In this document: positions 1-5,956 of the stretch, one piece after another | Numbering within the stretch: position 1 is the first letter of the stretch | Layout: the number at the start of each line of letters is the position of its first letter | Assembly (NCBI GenBank): GCA_030463445.1 | Contig: JAQGFW010029288.1 | Coordinates: forward strand, 1-22,282 | Direction: 5' to 3' | DNA from: Euplotes aediculatus | Taxonomy: Eukaryota > Ciliophora > Spirotrichea > Euplotida > Euplotidae | Length of the DNA: 22,282 bases | Notes under the pieces: model-generated | Databases searched by the model: none | What the model saw: only the letters and a program-made list of their open reading frames with translations | Told to the model about the DNA's origin: nothing | Program-made: the position numbers and the translations under genes

Positions 1-321
1 CGAATAATTCTGAAAAACGATTCCACGGTCAGGACCCGGCCCTGTAACTTTTTTGCCATTTACGATTACTTCTCCGCTTGTCGGTGCAACCATTCCGCTG
101 ATTGAGTTCATAATCGTTGATTTGCCACAACCCGAATGCCCGATAATACTGACGATTTCGCCCTTATGGATGCTCAAATCAATGTTTTTAACGGCGGTAA
201 ACGTCTTTCCTTTAGTTTTGAACGAAATCGTAACGTCTTTGACTTCGATACAGATTGGCTTCGAGATTTTGTGATAATCTGATGCTGAATCAATGAGTTC
301 GACTGTTTTATTATTAGCCAT
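1..321 (-). CDS. Nitrate-type ABC transporter ATP-binding protein, N-terminal 107 residues (cut by window edge)
   Basis: This is the start of the ATPase that drives nitrate (or nitrite) import together with the NrtB permease encoded just upstream. Reading leftward from an ATG at 321, the frame stays open to the window edge. It shows an ABC N-terminal beta region, a Walker A motif GHSGCGKST about 60 residues in, and a Q-loop stretch GIVFQNYS at the cut end. The PGPDRG segment just before the Q-loop is typical of the NrtD/SsuB/TauB group. The start lies 64 bases after the nrtB stop, so it is the last visible gene of a porin-nrtA-nrtB-ATPase operon. Because the C-terminus is missing, I cannot tell NrtD (ATPase only) from NrtC (ATPase fused to a binding-protein-like domain), so no symbol is given. 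The nitrate assignment rests on the neighbours. Confidence 0.9.
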   Translation of the reverse strand, partial: MANNKTVELIDSASDYHKISKPICIEVKDVTISFKTKGKTFTAVKNIDLSIHKGEIVSIIGHSGCGKSTIMNSISGMVAPTSGEVIVNGKKVTGPGPDRGIVFQNYS

Positions 322-349
322 GATGTTTAGAATTTTAGTACTAAATCAG

Positions 350-371
350 CTCCCCTAAAATGTAGGGGGAG
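350..371 (-). promoter_or_regulatory. Intergenic hairpin between nrtB and the ATPase gene
   Basis: CTCCCCTA (350-357) pairs with TAGGGGGAG (363-371), with one bulged G and a five-base loop. It fills the 64-base gap between nrtB and the downstream ATPase gene. No U-tract follows it in the direction of transcription, so full termination is unlikely. A transcript-stability or partial-attenuation role is an inference from its position. Confidence 0.5.
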
Positions 372-385
372 AAATTATACAATAA

Positions 386-1174
386 TTATTTATTCTCGTA
401 CGATACCCAAGTTTGTAAAGCATTGAATAGTTTATCCAACAAAAGCCCTACGAAACCAATAATTAGAATTGCCGAAAGGATTTTTTCGAGGCTTAGGCCA
501 TTCCAAGAATCCCAAACAAAAAAACCGATTCCGACACCGCCCGAAAGCATTTCTCCTGCCACGATTACAACCCAAGCGATTCCGATAGAAAGTCGTAAAC
601 CCGTGATAATGTGCGGAATAGCATAAGGTATTAGTATTTTTGTGATGTATTTCCATCTCGAAAAACCAAAGGCTTTTCCTACGTTTTTATGGTCTTGTGG
701 GATTGTCGAAACCCCAAAAGCGGTGTTGATAAGCGTAGGCCACAGAGACGTAATCATGATGATAAAAATCGTGGCTTGGTCTGATGCTTTGAATGCCAAA
801 AGACCCAACGGAAACCACGCCAATGGCGAAACCGGACGAAGAACCTGTACCAAGGGGTTCAATAAACGCATTCCGATTTTTGATGAACCCATCAACATCC
901 CGATTGGAATCGCTACCAAACTACCCAAGCCGAATCCCATCAAAACTCGTTTGATGGATGACCAAAGCTGGATACCGATACCTTTGTCGTTGGGACCGTA
1001 ATCGTAGAATGGGTCTTGGAGCATTTCGTAGAATACCGCCCAAGTTGCCATCGGATTCGGGATTTCGCTGTTCGTGATTTTAGAGACCAATGCCCAAATC
1101 GCTACCAAAATTGACATACTTCCGATGAAGTAAATCGCTGGTAAGTAGGTGTATAATGATGTAAGTTTTTTCAT
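386..1174 (-). CDS. nrtB: Nitrate ABC transporter permease NrtB
   Basis: This is the inner-membrane channel subunit of the nitrate/nitrite importer. The 262 residues hold an N-terminal membrane segment (about 12-32), further hydrophobic segments near 75-97, 115-150 and 188-215, and a last one near 232-250. The cytoplasmic coupling loop of binding-protein-dependent permeases is clear at about 162-185 (KAFGFSRWKYITKILIP), and this is where the ATPase docks. Length and layout fit the NrtB/SsuC/TauC family. The family alone does not fix the substrate. Nitrate is inferred from the adjoining NrtA-type binding protein, nirBD and cobA. It sits 155 bases after nrtA in the same direction, with a perfect palindrome in the gap, and precedes the ATPase gene. 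Confidence 0.93.
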   Translation of the reverse strand: MKKLTSLYTYLPAIYFIGSMSILVAIWALVSKITNSEIPNPMATWAVFYEMLQDPFYDYGPNDKGIGIQLWSSIKRVLMGFGLGSLVAIPIGMLMGSSKIGMRLLNPLVQVLRPVSPLAWFPLGLLAFKASDQATIFIIMITSLWPTLINTAFGVSTIPQDHKNVGKAFGFSRWKYITKILIPYAIPHIITGLRLSIGIAWVVIVAGEMLSGGVGIGFFVWDSWNGLSLEKILSAILIIGFVGLLLDKLFNALQTWVSYENK

Positions 1175-1226
1175 TTTGAGATGTTGTAGGCAGTTTACAG
1201 ATACGAGTGTTTTTTGTTTTATTATC

Positions 1227-1252
1227 AGGATAGGGTTTGCAAACCCTATCCT
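1227..1252. repeat. Perfect 26-base palindrome between nrtA and nrtB
   Basis: The 26 bases equal their own reverse complement. The arms are AGGATAGGGTTTG and its complement, centred on GC between 1239 and 1240. The core TAGGGTTTGCAAACCCTA resembles the TACGGGTT...AACCCGTA palindromes at 2570-2592 and 19024-19046, so it may be a diverged member of that repeat family. In the transcript it would fold into a hairpin 78 bases after the nrtA stop. It could stabilise the upstream mRNA so that more binding protein than permease is made. That role is inference. Confidence 0.7.
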
Positions 1253-1329
1253 ATGAAAACGATGAAAATTTTAAAATTTTTATGCAATCGTATCACTAAC
1301 TGACTCATTTAATGATAAAAATCCTTTGA

Positions 1330-2532
1330 CTACTTCTTCGTTGTTGCCAAATATCCAGCAGGATTATTCGGATTAAATTCTACATCAAGAGCCGTTTTAA
1401 ATGGCTGCATATCGGTTTGTAAAGGTGTACCAGTTTCTTTGGCAACTTCGGCAAAGAGGTCATCCAATACTAATTTTTCGGCGATTCCTTTGTAATCAGG
1501 AGCAGATTTTAGCATCCCGAAACGCACGTATTGAGCCATAAACCAAATACCGTAAGATTTGCAAGGCGAAGGTGTTTTGCCGCCATTCCAGAACAACATA
1601 TAATCATCTTTGTATTTCTGAACACCCAAGTCGCAACCCAAATCGTTAGAGCCTAAAAGACGAGCTTCGAGAACCGCAACGGGAGCATTTACGTAGTAGG
1701 GTTTGCTCAACCATCCTGCTAATTTTTTGCGGTTTCCCATGTTATCGAGCCATTTTTGGGCTTCGATGATGGCTTTCATTACTTTTTTCAAATCTTCTTT
1801 GCGAGATGCCGCAAATCCGCTATTGACAACCAAGGCTTTTTCTGGGTGGTGTTTCCAAATATCTTGCGAGGCAATGTGCGTAAAACCAACCCCTTGAACA
1901 GCCCCAACGCCATTCCACGGCTCACCTACGCTATAACCTTCCATGTTATCAACTTTCATGTTGGCTACCATTTGCGGCGGCGGAATCGTAATAATTCCTA
2001 CCGATTTTTGGTTTACGCCAGCCGCAGCCATCCAGTTTCTAAGCCAGATGTCGTGCGTACCACCTGGGAATGTCATCGCAAAAGTTACTTCTTTGCGTTT
2101 TTTAACTTCATTGATTGCACCATTAACTTTTTTAAGGTCTTTGAATCCTACCAATCCACAGAAGTCTTTTGAAAGCGTGATACCTTGACCATTATTACTC
2201 AAAACCATCGCAATTTTCATTTCAGAACCTGCCTTGCCGCCGATTCCGGTATAGACCGAAAACGGCATTGAGAATAAACAGTGAGCCCCTTCTAATTCGC
2301 CATTCAATACTTTATCACGGATATTTGCCCAAGAGGCTTCTTTTGAAAGCTGGACATCAACACCGTATTTTTGAAATAAACCTAATTCTTTGGCAGCAAC
2401 GAGTGGTGCACAGTCGGTTAGAGGAATAAACCCTAATTTAATAGGTTCGGCTACGGGTGCTTTAAATGCTGTTATTGTAGCAGCAAAAACAGTGATTAGC
2501 GTAAGGATGTATATGTTTTTGAAATTTTTCAT
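1330..2532 (-). CDS. nrtA: Nitrate ABC transporter substrate-binding protein (NrtA/CmpA family)
   Basis: This is the periplasmic binding component that captures nitrate (possibly nitrite) for the NrtB channel. I start it at the ATG at 2532. That gives a 400-residue protein with a clean Sec signal (MKNFKNIYILTLITVFAATI) followed at about residue 30 by the mature beta strand EPIKLGFIPLTDCAPLVAAK, the family's N-terminal motif. An in-frame ATG 13 codons earlier would place charged residues before the signal and is less likely. Other NrtA/CmpA-like stretches are GAHCLFSMPFSVYTGIGG, TFPGGTHDIWLRNWMAAAG and EGYSVGEPWN. There is no lipobox cysteine, so it is probably a soluble periplasmic protein, unlike the lipid-anchored cyanobacterial NrtA. 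CmpA binds bicarbonate, but the nitrite reductase and cobA neighbours favour nitrate. It follows the porin gene by 63 bases. Confidence 0.92.
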   Translation of the reverse strand: MKNFKNIYILTLITVFAATITAFKAPVAEPIKLGFIPLTDCAPLVAAKELGLFQKYGVDVQLSKEASWANIRDKVLNGELEGAHCLFSMPFSVYTGIGGKAGSEMKIAMVLSNNGQGITLSKDFCGLVGFKDLKKVNGAINEVKKRKEVTFAMTFPGGTHDIWLRNWMAAAGVNQKSVGIITIPPPQMVANMKVDNMEGYSVGEPWNGVGAVQGVGFTHIASQDIWKHHPEKALVVNSGFAASRKEDLKKVMKAIIEAQKWLDNMGNRKKLAGWLSKPYYVNAPVAVLEARLLGSNDLGCDLGVQKYKDDYMLFWNGGKTPSPCKSYGIWFMAQYVRFGMLKSAPDYKGIAEKLVLDDLFAEVAKETGTPLQTDMQPFKTALDVEFNPNNPAGYLATTKK

Positions 2533-2569
2533 TGTATTTTCTTCGATTTGTGATGTGATTGTTGATAGC

Positions 2570-2592
2570 ATACAGATTGAAAACCCGTACTA
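2570..2592 (-). repeat. Dispersed short repeat, copy 1 (after the porin stop)
   Basis: On the minus strand it begins TAGTACGGGTTT three bases after the porin TAA. It matches the repeat after recN at 19024-19046 in 20 of 23 positions. Here the second arm has decayed, so the hairpin is imperfect. Both copies lie three bases past a TAA stop in the same orientation, which suggests a REP-like element that favours gene ends. Confidence 0.6.
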
Positions 2593-2595
2593 CAA

Positions 2596-4149
2596 TTACT
2601 GCTTTATCGCCACTGGCTTAGTGTAAAAGAAATCAGGTCGGATATTGAGCATCAAATAACCCCAAGTGCCTGTTTTGCGGGTTTTATTCATGCTGTTTTG
2701 CTTTACATACTCAAGGCTATTTGAGCCAGACATGATGCTGTATCCCGCCTCAATCGTCGTAAATTTATTGAGTGTGTAGGTAGCAACGAGGTCATATTCT
2801 AAACCCAATTTTGAATTAACTTTTGAGCCAGCCGCTGCATCAGATAAACGATTTGGTGTATCGGCTGCCAATGCAAAATAGTGAATATCGAACATCGCAG
2901 TTAGGCGAGAACCCGTGTATTTAGACTTGATTTGAGCATCTTGCAAGCCACCTGCTGGCGAGCCTGTACCTACGTAGAAGTAATCCATATAACCCCAATG
3001 CTTGTGCGGAGTGCCATAAAGTGGGTCAAAACGTGAAGTTGTTCCAGCTACTTGGGTAAAGCCGTTGTTGCCCGTTAAGACTTCATAGCTTGGTCCAAAA
3101 GTATATTTACCTTTTTGGAACATCACGAATGCACCGTAGTGATACGCATCTTTGTATTTGAGTCCATCACGGTCTTTGCCCGATTGTGCATAACCCCATG
3201 CTTGCCAAGCAACTTTGCCCAACGCCGCCGAAGCATTACCAAATTGTCCGTTTAGCATTAATCCGTAGGTCATTCGAGAATTTACGCCTGATTGGTCATA
3301 ACGTCTTCCATATACGTAACCCTGATTTGCGTTACCGATACTGTCTATACGATACTTAGAAAAATCGTCTTTGAAGAATAAAGCCGCAATTTTAGTTTGT
3401 TTAAATTTACGAGTCAGATAAGCCATCTGAAATGACTTAAAATTCTGGTTTTGAGCATTTGTACTTAATGGACTTGCCAAGACTGGAGCTCCGCCTTTAC
3501 CACTTGTCGGTAAGAATCCTGTTGGGATGTTTAGCGTTACATTTTTGTTAGAAAGTGCCGTTGCTGGAGCGTTTCCGCCTACATAGAATGTACCATTGTA
3601 CCCAAAAGCATCGGTGTTTTGATTGAAGCCTGCTCCTAAATCTAATGACCAGCCTAAATGTTGAGCTTTCAAAATTGCCGCATCGAACCTGCGAGCTTGT
3701 TGTAGCCAGTCGAGATTGCCAAGCAAACGAACATCGTCATAGACTAACTCTTGACGACCGATTTTGAGCGAAAGGTTCTGAATCGGGCGGAATTTGATGG
3801 TTGTATCGGCACTATTTGCCAAAACAACTTCTGCCCAAGCCTCGTGCATTGATAGCTTATTGCCATCGGCGTTGTTGATGGTGGCGGCATCTTGCCCCCA
3901 AACCCTTACGTCTTGTGCGGCAGCCTGAAAAGTTACCCTGTCCCATTTGTAGCCAAAAGTTAGGCGGGTACGTTGCGAAGTAAACGCTGCGTATTTACTG
4001 CCAATCGGAGCGAGATTGCCGAGACCATCCCGAACTTCGGTTCTGGTACGGACTTGTCCGATGAGTGAAAACTGAGCAATTGTTTTGCTCGATAGGAGAG
4101 TTACAAACAAAAGTACAAGCCCCCACTTGTTTTTGTCAAATTTTCTCAT
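2596..4149 (-). CDS. Outer-membrane porin of the alginate-export family, putative nitrate porin
   Basis: A 517-residue outer-membrane beta-barrel. I place the start at the ATG at 4149 because it opens a good signal peptide (MRKFDKNKWGLVLLFVTLL, ending near SKTIAQ). The frame is open back to 4230, but those 27 extra residues are polar and fall in a structured leader. The mature part has the alginate_exp-type pattern: FSLIGQVRTRTEVRDGLGN at the N-terminus, a region on ordered strands (SMHEAWAEVVL, KIGRQELVYDDVRLLGNLDW), alternating aromatic and polar strands throughout, and a final strand ending near GYLMLNIRPDFFY. Family members export alginate or act as general porins. No alginate genes are present. 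As the first gene of the nrt operon it more likely lets nitrate through the outer membrane; that is inference. The signal-peptide codons contain one copy of the UGGGGG hairpin. Confidence 0.82.
   Translation of the reverse strand: MRKFDKNKWGLVLLFVTLLSSKTIAQFSLIGQVRTRTEVRDGLGNLAPIGSKYAAFTSQRTRLTFGYKWDRVTFQAAAQDVRVWGQDAATINNADGNKLSMHEAWAEVVLANSADTTIKFRPIQNLSLKIGRQELVYDDVRLLGNLDWLQQARRFDAAILKAQHLGWSLDLGAGFNQNTDAFGYNGTFYVGGNAPATALSNKNVTLNIPTGFLPTSGKGGAPVLASPLSTNAQNQNFKSFQMAYLTRKFKQTKIAALFFKDDFSKYRIDSIGNANQGYVYGRRYDQSGVNSRMTYGLMLNGQFGNASAALGKVAWQAWGYAQSGKDRDGLKYKDAYHYGAFVMFQKGKYTFGPSYEVLTGNNGFTQVAGTTSRFDPLYGTPHKHWGYMDYFYVGTGSPAGGLQDAQIKSKYTGSRLTAMFDIHYFALAADTPNRLSDAAAGSKVNSKLGLEYDLVATYTLNKFTTIEAGYSIMSGSNSLEYVKQNSMNKTRKTGTWGYLMLNIRPDFFYTKPVAIKQ
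4108..4135 (-). promoter_or_regulatory. UGGGGG-loop hairpin, nrt copy 4 (inside porin signal-peptide codons)
   Basis: On the RNA, an outer stem CAAAA/TTTTG and an inner stem ACAAG/CTTGT (two unpaired bases on the 3' side) enclose the loop TGGGGG (4125 to 4120). It begins 14 bases after the porin ATG. The protein reads NKWGLV here, using the otherwise little-used glycine codon GGG. Confidence 0.6.
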
Positions 4150-4199
4150 TTGTTTTGAAATTGAATTGTGATTAGAAATACTTACTCTTGTCCAGTTCC

Positions 4200-4228
4200 G
4201 CCGGTACGAAGCCCCCACTTCTGCCGGC
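4200..4228 (-). promoter_or_regulatory. UGGGGG-loop hairpin, nrt copy 3
   Basis: Outer stem GCCGG/CCGGC, internal loop of two and three bases, inner stem GAAG/CTTC, loop TGGGGG (4217 to 4212). The outer stem shares no sequence with the other copies, so pairing is kept while sequence is not. Confidence 0.65.
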
Positions 4229-4296
4229 ATTTTTTTTGATTCTGATTTAGGTAATTATCATGTTTTTGCCCTAAATCGTTGTTTTTAGAAACTTTT

Positions 4297-4319
4297 GAGC
4301 GAAGCCCCCACTTCGACTC
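4297..4319 (-). promoter_or_regulatory. UGGGGG-loop hairpin, nrt copy 2
   Basis: Stem GAG/CTC, one bulged base, then CGAAG/CTTCG around the loop TGGGGG (4310 to 4305). Eight base pairs in total. It lies about 160 bases before the porin ATG. Confidence 0.65.
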
Positions 4320-4336
4320 TTGGTTTTGTTTTACTC

Positions 4337-4367
4337 CATTTGCCGATACCCCCATATTTTGCAAATG
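4337..4367 (-). promoter_or_regulatory. UGGGGG-loop hairpin, nrt copy 1
   Basis: Outer stem CATTTGC/GCAAATG (7 bp), internal loop of three and two bases, inner stem ATA/TAT, loop TGGGGG (4354 to 4349). It shares the architecture of copy 3 (outer stem, small internal loop, short inner stem, six-base loop) with a wholly different stem sequence. Confidence 0.65.
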
Positions 4368-4458
4368 AAATCTTGTATTATTTTAATATTTAATTTGATT
4401 AAATTATTGTTTGAGCTAATTTCGATATGATTTTTCTTAGTTTTTGTAATTGATATTT

Positions 4459-4487
4459 CAAATATAGAAATAAGTAATTATACTCAA
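4459..4487 (-). promoter_or_regulatory. Predicted promoter of the porin-nrt operon
   Basis: On the minus strand a -33 TTG (4487-4485) is followed after 18 bases by TATATTTG (4466-4459). This is an exact match to the Bacteroidota vegetative pattern TTG-N17-23-TAnnTTTG. Transcription would start near 4453. The palindrome at 4471-4486 overlaps the -33 element and the spacer. Confidence 0.6.
4471..4486. promoter_or_regulatory. Putative operator TGAGTA-N4-TACTCA at the nrt promoter (one mismatch)
   Basis: The plus strand reads TAAGTA-ATTA-TACTCA, one base from the perfect palindrome found at 5846-5861 and 8234-8249. It covers the -33 element and most of the spacer of the predicted nrt promoter. 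GAGTA half-sites also occur upstream at 4599-4604, 4692-4697 and 4704-4709. The likely binder is the NarL-like regulator encoded at 7426-8073 (inference). Confidence 0.55.
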
Positions 4488-4711
4488 AATAAATATTATA
4501 TAAATTTTCATGTGTTTTTTAAAATTCTTTATAATTTTTCACTAAATCTTAGAAATTTTATACTTCATTTTTAAGTTTTCACAAAATTTTATTAAAAATG
4601 AGTATTTTTTGAAACATACTTTTGGTAAAATGAAATTTTTAAATTTGAATTGATTGTTTTTGAAACCTTGATTCTTAGAAAAGTGAAAATCTGAGTAATC
4701 AGTTGAGTAAA

Positions 4712-5470
4712 TTACTGAGCTACCTCCGAAAAATTCTCTACCAAAACTTTGCTGAAATCTTGATGAAGACTCACAACCTCGCCAATCATGATAATAGCAG
4801 GATTAGCAATACCCGCTTCTGCAACTTTTTGTGCTATATTATATAATGTCCCAATCACCTGTTTTTGTTTGGGCGTTGTACCGTCTTGGATAATGGCAAT
4901 TGGATAGTCGGAAGGTTTATATTTTGAGAATATTTTAATGATTTCGGGTAGTTTGCTCATTCCCATCAAAATCATTACCGTAGCCGATGACTGTGCCGCT
5001 AAATAAAGGTCTTGGGGCAATTGTCCATCGCTTGTATGGCCCGTTACGACCCAAAAACTCCGAGCCATTTCACGGTGAGTAACAGGTATCTGAATACTCG
5101 CTGGTACGCCAATACTACTCGAAACCCCAGCAATCACTTCGGTTTCGATACCATATTGGCGTGCAAAATCCAATTCTTCGTAGCCACGCCCAAAAACAAA
5201 CGGGTCGCCGCCTTTGAGGCGAACAACATGACCATATTTACAGGCGTACTCTACAATCAATTCATTGATTTCATCTTGCGAAAAATAATGGAATCCTTTG
5301 CGTTTGCCTACGTTGAGGCGTTCGGCCGATTGCGGTGCAAAATCAAGGAGTGAGTCATTGGCAAGAGCGTCATACAAAATGGCATCGGCAGTTTGAAGTG
5401 CCTTAATACCTTTTAGTGTAATCAACTCACCATCGCCCGGACCCGCCCCCACGAGTGTTAGCTTTGGCAT
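4712..5470 (-). CDS. cobA: Uroporphyrinogen-III C-methyltransferase (SUMT)
   Basis: This enzyme transfers two methyl groups from S-adenosylmethionine to uroporphyrinogen III, giving precorrin-2, the branch point to siroheme and cobalamin. The 252 residues carry the family signatures in order: VGAGPGD near residue 7, RLKGGDPFVFGRG at about 84-96, GVSSSIGVPASIQIPVTHR near 120-137, and VVTGH followed by a MILMGM-type strand near 165-175. It is a stand-alone methyltransferase without the oxidase/chelatase half of CysG, so that step must be encoded elsewhere. Its location between the nrt operon and nirB fits supply of siroheme to NirB. The first codons contain a possible UGGGGG-loop hairpin (5441-5456). 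The gene ends 225 bases before the predicted nrt promoter elements, so it probably has its own promoter, which I could not locate. Confidence 0.95.
   Translation of the reverse strand: MPKLTLVGAGPGDGELITLKGIKALQTADAILYDALANDSLLDFAPQSAERLNVGKRKGFHYFSQDEINELIVEYACKYGHVVRLKGGDPFVFGRGYEELDFARQYGIETEVIAGVSSSIGVPASIQIPVTHREMARSFWVVTGHTSDGQLPQDLYLAAQSSATVMILMGMSKLPEIIKIFSKYKPSDYPIAIIQDGTTPKQKQVIGTLYNIAQKVAEAGIANPAIIMIGEVVSLHQDFSKVLVENFSEVAQ
5441..5456 (-). promoter_or_regulatory. Possible UGGGGG-loop hairpin in the first codons of cobA
   Basis: ACTCG and CGGGT pair (5 bp, one G-U) around TGGGGG (5451 to 5446), starting 14 bases after the cobA ATG, the same offset as the copy inside the porin gene. 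The caveat is that these codons encode the conserved VGAG of the SAM-binding motif, so the match may be chance. The codons GTG and GGG are, however, unusual choices in this AT-rich sequence. Confidence 0.35.
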
Positions 5471-5530
5471 TTTTTCTGAGTTTTAGAACTTGTTAGTTTT
5501 AGAGTTTGCAGTTTAAATTTTTAAGGTTTT

Positions 5531-5650
5531 CGAGTCCCTCCCCTTCTCCCGTGGGAGAAGGGGAAAGGAAGGGGATGAGGTCATTTCAATAAAATAAAGC
5601 CTAAAACCTCACCCTTTCATTCCCTCTCCAAATGAAGAGGGAGGGACTCG
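5531..5650. repeat. 120-base MITE-like or REP-cluster element with 12-bp terminal inverted repeats
   Basis: CGAGTCCCTCCC (5531-5542) is the exact reverse complement of GGGAGGGACTCG (5639-5650). Inside are a strong hairpin CCCCTTCTCCC/GGGAGAAGGGG (5540-5563), a TGAGGT/ACCTCA pair (5576-5581 with 5606-5611), and a second CCCTCTCC/AGAGGGA arm pair near the right end. It codes for nothing and is much richer in GC and purine/pyrimidine runs than its surroundings. No clear target-site duplication is visible. It lies upstream of cobA and of the kinase gene and could act as a transcriptional barrier between them. Confidence 0.7.
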
Positions 5651-5845
5651 ATAATAAAAAAATTATGCTAACTTAAATTACAGTGTATTTAATGTTTCAA
5701 GACTTTAATTTATTTATTACTCAAAACTATTAAACTTGAATCTTTCCTAAGTTTCAGTATTAAATTTTGAAAAAGCAAATGATTTATGACCGAAAATTCT
5801 GTGAAATCTGATAATTGCAATAGATTGTTTGAATAATACAAAAAT

Positions 5846-5861
5846 TGAGTAAAAGTACTCA
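5846..5861. promoter_or_regulatory. Putative operator TGAGTA-N4-TACTCA upstream of the two-component genes
   Basis: Perfect palindrome with spacer AAAG, 95 bases before the kinase ATG. It suggests autoregulation of the two-component system if the NarL-like protein binds it. No good TAnnTTTG box was found downstream; TTGAATTG at 5866-5873 is a weak candidate placed 18 bases from an overlapping TTG. The rest of 5651-5956 is AT-rich and otherwise empty. Confidence 0.6.
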
Positions 5862-5930
5862 CAAATTGAATTGCACTATGATAAGAATTAATGTAAAGTT
5901 TTATTGAATCTGTTTTAAGCCCTTGATTTA

Positions 5931-5946
5931 TAGGTTTTTAAACCTA
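5931..5946 (+). promoter_or_regulatory. Short hairpin just upstream of the sensor kinase start
   Basis: TAGGTT and AACCTA pair around TTTA, ending 10 bases before the kinase ATG at 5957. It may affect ribosome access. It is short and AT-rich, so chance is possible. Confidence 0.3.
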
Positions 5947-5956
5947 ATTTTTGTAG

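Larger units (their letters stand above)
4153..4453 (-). promoter_or_regulatory. Structured 5' leader of the porin-nrt operon
   Basis: This is the roughly 300-base untranslated leader predicted between the nrt promoter and the porin ATG. It contains three hairpins with the identical loop UGGGGG (listed separately) and an extra 8-bp stem GATTTAGG/CCTAAATC (4244-4251 with 4270-4277, loop 18). The loops are spaced 44 and 93 bases apart, and a fourth follows 92 bases on inside the porin gene. An upstream frame of 60 codons (4364-4182) reads KWGLR at two loops, but this follows from the repeated hairpin and I do not call it a gene. I do not recognise the element. Control of read-through or translation is inference. 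Confidence 0.6.

Noticed and set aside
53-274. Open plus-strand frame of 73 codons at the left end
   Set aside because: It lies antisense to the ABC ATPase gene, whose Walker A and Q-loop are clear on the other strand.
642-1001. Plus-strand open frame of 119 codons
   Set aside because: Antisense to nrtB; no recognisable protein features.
3885-3905. Another TGGGGG stretch in the porin gene (near 3893-3898, minus strand)
   Set aside because: The flanking bases do not pair (T opposite C next to the loop); it is simply the codons for VWGQ.
4182-4364. A 60-codon minus-strand frame that could be a leader peptide with repeated KWGLR
   Set aside because: The repeats are read from the UGGGGG hairpins. 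Copy 1 and the nirB copy are not in a KWGL frame, and stems vary in a way that keeps pairing but not a common peptide. Structure explains the pattern better than coding.
4108-4367. A G-quadruplex formed by the four GGGGG tracts of the nrt leader
   Set aside because: The tracts are 38-87 bases apart, far longer than stable quadruplex loops, and each is already placed in a hairpin loop.
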